This document shows positions 36,905-47,400 of a DNA stretch of 64,000 nt, in pieces (the first letter of the stretch is position 1; each line of letters starts with the position of its first letter). Under the pieces are notes generated by a model. The model was not told the origin of the DNA, searched no databases, and saw only the letters and a program-made list of their open reading frames with translations. Position numbers and translations under genes: made by a program. Location: assembly GCF_033439725.1 (NCBI RefSeq), contig NW_026944387.1, forward strand, positions 2,976,001 to 3,040,000. The letters run 5' to 3'. Source of the stretch: Neurospora tetraspora. Taxonomy: Eukaryota > Ascomycota > Sordariomycetes > Sordariales > Sordariaceae.

Positions 36905-38588
36905 GATGGTGGGGGTTTTTGTTTGGTTGGTGCAGTGTCGTGTTGTTCGTCCGCTTGTTCGGTTGAAGGTGAACCGGAGTCCAGACTGGAAGGCCCCTGG
37001 CTTAGACGGCCCAAAACCACTTAAACGCGACTGGAACGCGCTTCTGTGGGTGATGTCGGTTGCAGCGCAAGCGGTGCAAATGTCCTCGTTTCTGGAATGA
37101 GTTTGGTGATGGCCAGCGACCTCGTGGTTGACTGGCAGGTTGACGAGAAGGAAGCGCGGTCTGGAAATGCTGTTTGTTGAAGGGTCGAGATGGTCGTAGG
37201 TGGGAATTTCTCGAGAGTCGAGGATCCCAAATGGGCGAAACCGCGTCTCATTCAGCCAATCACAGGGTCCAGATAACGGAGGGGATCAAGTCGAGTGCCG
37301 GGCAGCTGAGACGCAAGCCTTTGGCGTCTGCCAGCCGGTACCTTGCCGGTCGGGTCCCTGTTTGGATCGCACGCTAGACGCTTTCGGGGCACTCTGACGT
37401 ACGGTAGGGTTTAGAAACCTCGACTTATGCTGCGGAAGTTATACCTCTAGGGATAACCGTTTGGTTTGTTCCTGCTATGTGTTGCTCCTGTTTGTAGAGG
37501 TACACAGATGTTGATAGGTTCTTTTAAGTCAAATGGAAGGTATCGCCCGCGGTTGCGCAGAGGCCGAAACTTAACTCCCGCCTGCACTAAAGTCGGTTAG
37601 TTCAGGCACAGCATACATCGAGCAGGGGCAGTGGCCATCTTTACTTGTAAGAGCTACATGGTAAGGTACATAGAGGGAATCCTAACTGTCATTCCCCGTC
37701 ACCTGTTTCTTCAGTCAAGGTATCATCCATAGATCAGTTCAAAAAAAGCACCACCGTACGTATGTATTTGTAGTTTCTTTCAATCTTCTGGCCGACCTTC
37801 AGTCTTTACCTCCTGCCCGCAAACTTTCCGTTGCCATGCCAGTGCCTGATCCCCACAGTGTATTTAAGCTTGCTCTATCTACAAAGTACGGGCGACGCCA
37901 CACCATCAACTGTCAAACATCGAATTACCTGTTGCGCATGGTGCAGATGGTAGGTGCACAGATACGCCGACTCCACTTCACGTTCACGCTGCTTGGAAGG
38001 AACTGGAATGCCGCCTGGCAGGAATGACCAAGGCGATTTCGTCTTGCTCATCCACCAAACTGGAAAGTTCCACCAGCCTCGAGTCCACGTCTGGGAAACT
38101 AAGTTCAAGTCCGACCGCCAAAGTGCACGGTTGCAACTCGAAACTTTCGATTGTTCATTCTTGCAGTTCAGAACCTTTTGTTAGCACCTTGTAGTGTATT
38201 GACACGGCAAGGTAAGCTTGGGCACCATGTAATGACTGTACTGTGTACACACGTGCTTGTTTAAACATCAGCGACTCCATCCAATCGAAAGGGTCCAGAC
38301 AACTCCCTCACTTCGCTTCGTATCCACTAGCAACGGAACTGACCCACATGCGATACTCCAGCAAAAACCCCTCCTGGCCCTACCCACCTCAGCCCCGAAA
38401 GACATCATTGCATTCCTCCTGACAAACCATCACCGACTCATCAGCGAGCTTTGTCTTTCTTTGTTTCTCTAGACCGCACATTTGGCTACAACCACCCTAA
38501 CCACCCTCTCGGCAACAAGCAACATCCTACAACAAGCAAACAGCGCTGCGTTTATTTCACAATACAACTTTTTCACCAGTCCGCCGCA
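36905..38588. promoter_or_regulatory. Divergent promoter region: ISWI (-) and HAPSTR1-like gene (+)
   Basis: 1.7 kb lies between divergent starts. No gene is supported; short open frames on both strands have no domain. The last 150 bases before the ATG at 38589 form an A/C-rich leader. Confidence 0.45.
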
Positions 38589-39350
38589 ATGAGCGCCGAC
38601 TCCAACGATCTTCTCGAAGCCTTCAAGGCAGCCGCTTTGTCGGTGACTAAGCTCTACAAGACCACCGGTCCCGCCGTCGCAAAGGCACGTAGCGAGGGCT
38701 ACCAAGACTGTCTCGACGATCTTCTTGCGTTTCTCGACAGGAGGAGGTTGGGCTTGAGTGACGGCGAAGGATGGACAATTCGGAGTTGGGCGACGGAGCG
38801 CTTGGACGGTCGGGATATCCCCACGGTAGAGAGCGACGATGACGACAAGATCGAGCCCGCACTATCGCCCCAGGCGCAATCTTCAGATCCAATTCAAGAG
38901 GAGGATCAAATGAGAGACTCGCCGCCTGCCCCTGCTGTCTTCGAACCTCCCCAGCAAGAACAACCCCAGGATCACCAACAGCCGCAGCAGGAGCACCAGC
39001 AACAGCAAAGACAGCCGCCTTCCAACTCAGAGGACTTCCAAATTGTGGTCCCAACGCAAGAAACATTCACCTTTCAATCAGCACACCCCTTTCCTCACGA
39101 GGAGGCAATGAAGCTGGAAAATCTGGCGCTTTCCGATCCTCCCAGGAATCGCTCCGGTTCGACCTCGACAAGTTCGCGGAACAACAGAAACCGCGCCCTC
39201 AGACAATCTGCTACACGAACACTTGGCCGTGGTGCAGGACAAAAGCGAAAGGTGGTCGACCTTGCAGAATTCTTTCGAATCGACAACTTTGGGCCTGGCA
39301 ACGACAAGGATCCCTTCAACCAGAACTCGAAAAGGAGCCGCCACACCTAA
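38589..39350 (+). CDS. HAPSTR1/TAPR1-like (DUF4588) conserved protein
   Basis: A single exon encodes 253 residues from the ATG at 38589 (CGCAATGAGC); an upstream in-frame extension to 38451 is leader sequence. Residues about 8-50 (DLLEAFKAAALSVTKLYKTT, then SEGYQDCLDDLLAFLDRRR) match the core of the eukaryotic C16orf72/HAPSTR1 family, in which helix AxxAVTxLYK is followed by GYQ...DxLxxLxxRR. Metazoan HAPSTR1 acts with the E3 ligase HUWE1 in stress signalling; the fungal role is unknown. A Pro/Gln-rich stretch covers about 119-141. Basic segments (RNNRNRALRQSATR and QKRKVVDLAEFF) near the C terminus may be a nuclear localisation signal. The family assignment is from memory of motifs, not from a search. 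Confidence 0.72.
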   Translation: MSADSNDLLEAFKAAALSVTKLYKTTGPAVAKARSEGYQDCLDDLLAFLDRRRLGLSDGEGWTIRSWATERLDGRDIPTVESDDDDKIEPALSPQAQSSDPIQEEDQMRDSPPAPAVFEPPQQEQPQDHQQPQQEHQQQQRQPPSNSEDFQIVVPTQETFTFQSAHPFPHEEAMKLENLALSDPPRNRSGSTSTSSRNNRNRALRQSATRTLGRGAGQKRKVVDLAEFFRIDNFGPGNDKDPFNQNSKRSRHT

Positions 39351-40702
39351 ACACAGGCACGGCGGAACTTCTTTTCGCTAGAAAGACGACAGATGCCTCG
39401 CGGCAGAGATACATGCATGGAGTACGAACTGGGCTTCATCTTGGCGGGGGGCATTCAACCAACACATTTGCATTTCTCTGCGGTCAAGGGCTAGCGTAAC
39501 CGGAGAATCATGGCATTCATTGGGAGGAATCCGGGCTGGGCTGGGAAGGGAATCATTTTCATGGAGAGGTAGCGATTTGCATCTAGGGCGTTGGTTCACC
39601 ATTATACCATAAAGACGTGTCAGTGTACTCTTTCTCTTTGGCTGGGAATTTCGTTCTCTTGCATTGATGTTTTTGGAGTTAGACTTGCACGGTGAAAGGT
39701 TAGCATGGTTTTGTGTTTATGGAATTTCTCGGCCCCTTTACTAGCCATTACATAGGAACTGCCTCGGGATATGCTTGCAGGGACTGTTCGGACTCGTGTA
39801 TCATAATCAGATGGATGGACTTCCAAGATTCAACGCTCCGCCTGGCTCTGGAAGCGAGGTATATGAGATCGAAGATATGGCGGTTTGTCACAAACGGCGG
39901 AGTATTGTAAATAATAATGTCTCGAGGGTGCCGACTGAAGCATCTAATGATACCCCTTTTGTCTATTGTGACACATGAGGTTGGATTAAAGTCTTCATGC
40001 ATAATGTCATCCGAACGTGGTTTGTTTGGCCGTTCAGTCCGGTCTTGAGTTCAAGGGGCAAAAGGCTCAAGGCCTGCTGATGCCAAAGTGAAATTAAATC
40101 TCAGATTTGCCTGAGGGGCGCTTCAGTCAAACAAAAGTCCATTAACTACGCCTTGCTCCCATGTGAGCGCAGGATACTATCCGCTTTCCATCCGTAAGCT
40201 TATATGACTTTACTAAATTCCTTGTGACAATGGAAGTAGGATGGTGATATTTCTTCTGTAGAAGTAGTTGTTCCTACTCAGACACACTTTAATTTCAAAT
40301 CATACTTACCTGCACCTAAGTTCAGTCTGATCCATACCTCCAGCATTATGAAACGCTCTTGCCGTGGATTTATGGCCATTCCATCGATCCATGCTGCCTT
40401 CCACGAATCCATCGTCGTTCTTGCCTCTTTGCTTCTCCAGGTCGCTGGAACGGGTACCTACTCTCATGAAGTTGTTGCTCCTCCCACGGCCGTTCAGCAT
40501 GTCATATACTTAGGCCACTCCAATTTTACAGCAGATTTGATACGCCTCGTGAGACGACACACAAACCCATGCACAAACGCTTCACCCGTCACCATCTCCC
40601 TCTTGATGCTTCTTCCGTTTCGTACCCAAAACTTAACATTCATCCACATCCAACCCATCTGGCATCGCCCCGACGAACCCATTCTTGATTCTCGCAGAAA
40701 GA
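39351..40702. other. Intergenic region upstream of the proton-channel gene
   Basis: No supported gene or structured element; small overlapping frames only. Confidence 0.45.
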
Positions 40703-41469
40703 ATGACAGAGCCAGGCTCTCCAAGTCCTCCTCTCTGCGCACTCGCAGCGACGCCCAGCAGAGGAAGAAATTTATCCTCGTCCTCATCTCGAAATGGCCT
40801 CTTCTCTGAACCATCATCATCATCATCATCGTCATGGCCACACCAACACCTCCGAGCACAAGCAAGGGCGTTCCTCTCGTCCAAAACAAAACACTACATC
40901 GTCCTAGCTCTGGTGGCATTGGACGTAGCATCCATCGTGGCTGACGTCTTTGTCGCCCTAATAGCCTGCGACTTGAAGCAGGAGAGTGCAAAATGGGTGG
41001 CGGAGACGAGGGAGGGATTGCATGTGTTTGGGACGGTGGTCAGCTCGCTGTTCCTGGTTGAGTTGGCGGGGATGATTTGGGCTTTTGGAGCTGGGTGAGT
41101 TTGTGATTTCGTTACTTTCGGCTCGGTTCATTTGAAGATTGATAGATCGTTGGCTAACTGGTTATGCTGGATGATTGCGGCTTCAAAAGCTTCTTTGGAG
41201 AGTGGTTTCACTGGCTGGATGCCACGGTCATCGTTGCTAGCTTTGCTGTGGATGTTGTCATGCTGGTGTTGCATGGAGGCGGCATCGAGGAAATTGCGGA
41301 GCTGATCATTGTCCTGCGTCTCTGGAGGCTTATCAAGATCATTGAAGAGCTTAGTGTTGGAGTGTCTGAGGGGATGGAACAGATGAGGAAGAGAGTTGAG
41401 CAGTTGGAGAGGGAGAACTTTGAACTAAAGAGAGGAGCGACAGATCAACTTGAGACGCACGAGGTGTGA
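40703..41469 (+). CDS. Voltage-gated proton channel (Hv1 type)
   Basis: Exons 40703-41094 and 41190-41469 give 223 residues. The protein is a lone voltage-sensor domain that conducts protons out of the cell on depolarisation. S1 (about 65-90) carries the selectivity-filter aspartate in VALD (D74). S2 is about 106-130. S3 is WFHWLDATVIVASFAVDVVM (D141, D152). S4 is IIVLRLWRLIKII with the RxWRxxK pattern (R174, R177, K180); animals have a third Arg where this protein has Lys, as in other fungal Hv channels. After S4 a heptad-like tail (MEQMRKRVEQLERENFELKR) should form a dimerising coiled coil. The N terminus has a poly-Ser run from TCA repeats. The intron (95 nt, GTGAGT...AAAAG) falls between S2 and S3. 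Confidence 0.92.
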
Positions 41470-42754
41470 GGAAGGTGAGAATAGTGTTGGAGTCAGTGCT
41501 CAGAAGTCTATGAAAGAATATAGGGAGGATAAGCAATATCAAGGATACGACGATGAATGAGGTGAGTGAAGCTTCATACGAGGAAGGGCTATGTTGAGTG
41601 ATTGACTGACAGGACTCTTGAAGGGGCTTTGACTCGAGGTATCAACTGAGCTTGTTTAGGCCAGTTGTAAACTGGTTATTCCTCTGAAAGCTTAACATGA
41701 TGGGATGACGAAGGACAGACATATTTCATGCCATGGGAATGGCTCGGTATTTGGTTGATGTGATTCCGAGGCCGCATCACCAGCAGTCTGGCACCAGAGG
41801 AAGTAGGTGTGACGCCGTATTCAGCAAGTTACACATGGTGTTTCAAGCATATTACACATCGTATTTGCCGTCCGAACGTCGTCCAAGCCCGTGTAGTGGT
41901 GGGTGGGTGGGAGAAAGGTGCGCCATTCCTACTTTCAGGTTGCGGTAAGTAAGCCGAAGAAGCGCCCAGGTGCCGTGTGGAATGTGGATGGATCGCCCGA
42001 ACCGAACCGCAGTGCAGTGCTGATCGTTGATCTACGTGAGGCTCTTCCTGGCAGTCGGTCATCCGAACGTTGATTTTTATATATTTTTCGGGTCATTTGA
42101 GGTCTACCCCAGCTGCTCAGTTGATTTTGGCTGCCCTGGCCATTTTAGGCGTCGGTGACACGTCGGAAGACTGGCACTCGTTTATTTGATTCACTTGTGC
42201 GATGTGAGGCGAGTCTTCTGACCTTCTTGCAACGGCCGGGAAATGGGCATGTCGGCAGTGTACGCGAACCTCTGGAGATGCCAACAGGAGATGCAGGATT
42301 CCCCATAAAACATCTAAGCAACGTCCGTGGGGGAGGAGAGAAGGTGCAGCTGTCAGGACCCGTCCGCCGCCGTCGGCTGTCCTGAGGTTGCGCCAAGAGC
42401 CCCGGCCTCCCGTGTTCATCTGACCTCGGACCCGGCCGCGGCTTTACCGCGAACATTTTTGTGCTTGGGTCTCCCCCACTTGGCAGCCCGCAAAATCCAC
42501 AGACACAGACAGAGCGGCAGGCCTGCATTGCATTCGCTGCGGGAGCGGTGCATTGCGGCCGCTTGGGCTGCTATTGGCGAATCACTACGCACCTTCCTTT
42601 CATTTCGTTTTATGCATGTCTAGACAAAGTCTAGTGTCGATAATTCTAGGCGAGTAGATGGAAACCAACAAACCTTCAAAGACTCTAGACTATATCATTG
42701 CTACCTATCTGCATTTGCATCAGTCAAATCATCGTCGAGTCTCTCCGTCTTCTA
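41470..42754. other. Intergenic region left of the 11.8-kb A+T-rich element
   Basis: Normal-composition DNA with no supported gene; overlapping frames at 42117-42528 have no domain. It ends at the TA (42753-42754) bordering the element. Confidence 0.5.
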
Positions 42755-42784
42755 CGGTGGCCCAAGTGCGTCTTAGGCCCAATT
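42755..42784 (+). repeat. Left 30-bp terminal inverted repeat
   Basis: Starts CGGTGGCCCAAGTGCGTC and ends GGCCCAATT. Reverse complement of 54547-54576 except for the outermost base. Confidence 0.92.
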
Positions 42785-43056
42785 GAAAAAGTTTGGTTGA
42801 AAAATGGCCCATATCAACTACAGGCACTAGGGACGCGCCCAGGCGCGTTAGCGTAGATTTAGTTTAGTAATTAAGTTTATCTTACATTCTATATAACCCC
42901 GTATCTTCGTGTACTTTAATATATGTAAATACTTTTGTTATAATAATATTTTAATATTTTTTAACGGTTGCGACGTATTAAAATCAATTTGTAAGCGTAT
43001 ACTATATGTAAAATTAATATATATTTATTTTAAACTAACGTTGAAGAAGGAAAGTA

Positions 43057-43800
43057 TGTCCGTTAACGAGGAAAGCGAGTTTATTAAGTAGTTCCGCCCC
43101 TATACTTTTTAGGGCGAATCTTTAGCTGTAAATATAGAGGCTGACGAAGATTTGGTAAAATTTGATTACGTTTAGCTTTAAAAGAAGCGTTTGCGCTTTA
43201 TTATTAAAAAAATATTAAAATATAACATTAACGAAGTATATACTATTATAGTTATAAATAAAGTAAAAATATTTATTAGAGTCGATTAACCGATATTAAA
43301 GGTAATTGAATTTAATAAAAGAGTATGGGAGATTGTTCATTGCGTTTCTTTTAAAAGATATTGGGATAATAACGAATTTCTAATTTCGGCTTTAAAGTAG
43401 AATTATTCGGAATATTTTATTGGTATTGTTGGCTATCTTTTTAATATTTAAATTAATGATAGCCCGTACAATAAATATATTTTGGTTGGCTTTTTTGGTT
43501 TTTTTCCGAATGTATTTCTATAGGTAGAAGCGTTATTAAAAGCGCTTATACTAAATATTATTTTAAGGGCGATAATACTAATTGTAATTTGCGTATTAGT
43601 ATAATTTATTTCTATTTCTTCCGAATACTTTAAATTCATTTATTAATATATTATTTAGCGTTCGAAAAGGCCGAGGAGAAGGTTAAGTAGGGTAAAGTCC
43701 CGTTTTCTACCAAAATTATCCGTGGTTGCAAAGTAAAGGATTTGAAGAAGGTTTTAGCTTGGGTTTGCATTGAGATTATTAAGCGTAAGTCCGAAATGTA
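43057..43800 (+). pseudogene. Decayed gene of unknown family near the left end of the 11.8-kb element
   Basis: A plus-strand frame begins ATG at 43057 (MSVNEESEFIK) and can be followed past TAG codons (for example FRPYTF-stop-GESLAVNIEADED) to about 43440, with further pieces beyond. Interruptions fit Gln codons converted by C-to-T change. No family was recognised. Confidence 0.5.
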
Positions 43801-46429
43801 TTAAAGGTTTAAATTATAATTCGAAAGTAATAGGATATTACGGTTTTAAATGTATAAAATACGTTTAATTAGTTATTTATTAAAGACCTATTTACTTATT
43901 AAGAATTCCGTTTAATTATATAAATTTATTTTCGGAATTAATATTATATATTATTTTTGAAAGTTTTATTATATTGAAGGTAAATAAATAATAGATAAAA
44001 TAAGTTATTGCTTTTAAAGTAAAAGAATTTAATCTAATGGTTAAGAATTAATTTTAAAAATAATATTTTAATTTAATAAAATAAAAAGTAATATAAAAAG
44101 AAATTAAAGAATTTTATTAAGATTAAATTAGAAAATTAATTAGTATTATATTTAAATAAATATATATGAGTTTTGAAGGTTCATAAATATCAAAGATATT
44201 AAATAGAATAAAACGCGAAAATTATTATCCTTTATATGATTTTATTTAATAATTTATATATATAGATCTATATATATATATATATTATAGGGTGATTATA
44301 TAGAATTTATATTATAAATAATATAAGAAGCCTTTGGTTTCCTTTAGAACTCTCTAGAATAATTTAATTTAATTATAAATATTTTATTTAGAATAAAGGT
44401 TCTTAGAACCTTTATACTTAATTTAATATTTAAATTGCGCTAGGCCCTACCTAGCTTCCAAACCTTCCTATTCCTTTTATTATTATTACTTACTTTATTA
44501 TCTTACTAACTATATTAATAAATTATAAGGCCTTCGATATTAATTTTGATTAATATATAATTATATTATAATATATATAAATAAATGCGCTAAAAATAAT
44601 GGATATTTAAAAATATATTTAAAATTTAAAATTATTGATTATAGGACGAAATTGTTACGTAGGATAATTATTTATATTTATATTTACCTCTTTACCCTTT
44701 TTAACTTTTAAGAAAAATTAGAAGAAAATTTTTTTTTTTAAATTAGTAAATAATAAAGTATTATAAAAGGAAGGATTGAGTAATAAAAGTCTTTAAATAT
44801 ATTAAAGATAATAGAAAATATATATTCAATTTAATATAAAAAGAGTATATTTATAAACGAGAATGAAGGAAGCGTTATAATTAATTATATATATATATAT
44901 AAATATATATATTATTTAGGAAAATTATATTCGTACTATAAAGAAATTCTATTCTAACTATAAATAAAAATTAAAAATATTTCAATTTTAAATAAATAAA
45001 AAGACTTTAGGTTTAGAGAATTAAATAAGGATTTTTCTTATTTTTTTCTTAATCCTTTAGTAGTTATACTATATTGGCTAATTATATATAATCCTTATAA
45101 TAAAAAGATTAATATAATTTTCTTAAATTATTAATATTATAACAGACTTTTTAACCCTTTATAACTTTTTAAAATTATAATAAGTATATAAATATATATT
45201 AAGTATTAAAAGATAAAAAGAAAATTATAATGAATTCTTAATTGAATTAAAGGTTTATAAATTCTAACCTTATAATTTAATTTCAAAATTTAATTTTATT
45301 ATATAGTTTAAATAGATTTATTCTACAGTACGAATAGAATTTTTTATTATTTAGTATATATAAGAGGGGAATTCTTAAATATTTATATATTTAAAATGTT
45401 ATTATTTAATTTAGTAATAACGGCTTAAATTATTAAGCTATTATAAAAGCTTTTATATTTAATTATTAATTAGAGTTTAGATTATTTTATATATCATATT
45501 TTGCCTTTATATAATATATTTTTCCTATATAAACGGTTAATTTGAATAGTTTCTTCCTTTCTTTGATATTATTTCATTTATTATAATTAATTATATATAA
45601 AAAGAATTAAAAAGTTAATTAAAATAAAAGGTATTTAAAAACGTACTTAAACTCTAAAATTCTTAATTTATATATATATTTCTATTATAAAAGTATATAT
45701 GAAATAAATTAGACTATATATATAAGAAGATCCTATATCGACCGATTTCTCCCTTGTAATATGTTCGTACAAGTTGCTATCGAGGGACTTAATAGTATTT
45801 AAGTAGTAGATATATTGTATTTAATTGAATTTAATTCCTTCTAATTTCTCTTTATTATATTATACTTTTCCAGATTATTTTCTATCCTATTTTATTTTTA
45901 ATTACTACGGTTTAATTAGCGTAACTATATTTCTTTTATCTTTATTCTTCCAATAGCTTTTAGACATTGCCCGAAAATGAATATTTTATATTTATATTAC
46001 TTGGCCGAATATTTAATATAACTAGTGTGCGGCGATTACGAGGAACCGTTTATAATTAAAGCCGTATTGTTTAATATATTGGAAATTGCCTTTATTATTT
46101 TTAACGATTCCCTGAACCCTAACTTTATACGTTTATTCTTATTTAATTAAAACTAACCTACCGTTTTTCTTTACGTTAGCTATACTTTAAAAAAAGCATT
46201 TTACATCTTTATTACGTAAGTTCTTATTAGTAATAATAGTAGTAAATTTAGCGAGTATATAAATATGAGTATTAATTGTTATTAATAAGCCGTCGATTTT
46301 TTGGATTATAACGTATTTAAGAATATTTGATACGTAATATTCTAATAGTTTATAAAATATATAAAATATTAAATGGTCTTCGGCGAGTTAATAATTATTA
46401 AAGTAAAGTCTCTATTTAATTTCTTTAGG

Positions 46430-47400
46430 AGTTACTTTAAAATTTATATTTTGAACGAGTTATTTGATAATTATTTCGCTCTTATTTATTAAATTAGAGA
46501 ATGGATTAAATTTAAAGAGTATTTAACCCGCTTTAAAAATGTTAATATTATAAAGTTTGAGTTTGTTAGAATCGATTTGTAAATAACCGGCGGTAAAATT
46601 GTGTTTATTAGTTTTTAAATAGATAAATCAAAAACGATTAATTTCGAAGGGTTTTGGAAATTATTGGACGTCGATAAGAAGGCGAAAAAGGATATACTAT
46701 TAATTATTACGCTTATTTAAATTATAATTGTTAATAATAATGAGGATTTTATAGAGGGCAATGTTATTTTAAAAGCGATTATATTAAAGCGCGTTTGTAA
46801 ACGGGCTGTGTCTTTGCGTAATAGTAATTCCGTTGCTTCCCTTATTTTTAAGCGTATATTAGTATTGAAGAAGGATATTAAAAAGGAGGTAAATATTAAG
46901 TAGAAGGCGGGCATTAAAATAGAAGTATTTATTAAGCGGGAGTTGGGTATTAAGTAGGAGCGTAATATTAAATAGGAATATAATATTAAGATGGAATTTA
47001 ATATTAAATGGGAATTTAGTATTATATAAATATTATATATTAAATAAGAGTAGTTAGTTAGTTCTTTGGTTAATAATAAGCAAATTATAAGTATAATAAT
47101 AATAATTAATATAAAGTAAGAAGCGGAGGAAGAAGAGGTTCCCCCCTTTTTTTAATAGTAGGTTATATTATAAAAGGAAAGTAATGTGGAGGATAACGAA
47201 TATAAAGTGGGGGATAGCGTTAATTAAATATTAATTGGTGGGTCGTTAAACGAGGAAGTATTCGCCAATTTAGTTAATATTAAGGAGGTATTAGCGGTTA
47301 TTAAGACCTACTAGAGAAGATTACGGTTAATTAATTTTAATTAAAGTAGGCTTACCATTATTTTAGGTATTCCGCCCCTATTTTATTAATTCGTAGTTAT
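46430..47400 (+). pseudogene. Decayed gene with tandem I-K-x-E motifs
   Basis: A plus-strand reading frame broken only by TAA/TAG is readable from about 46450: NELFDNYFALIY, IREWIKFKEYLTRFKN, FEGFWKLLDVDKKAKKD and later LILKKD-like basic text. At about 46911-47024 it runs into repeated 18-bp units encoding GIKIE, FIKRE, GIK-stop-E, NIK-stop-E, NIKME and NIKWE. Beyond this is an acidic segment (EAEEEEVPP in an adjacent frame). The IKxE tetrapeptide equals the SUMO-attachment consensus. Function and family are unknown. Confidence 0.5.
46891..47030 (+). repeat. Degenerate 18-bp tandem repeat (I-K-x-E units)
   Basis: Units such as taatattaagatggaatt and taatattaaatgggaatt repeat with an 18-bp period in the right part; the left part is less regular. 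They encode x-(N/G)-I-K-x-E. Confidence 0.7.

Noticed and set aside
42909-43091. Small frames in the 11.8-kb element (42909-43091, 48697-48885 and others) as genes
   Set aside because: Short open stretches in RIP-mutated, A+T-rich DNA; kept only as coding remnants where a longer broken frame is visible.
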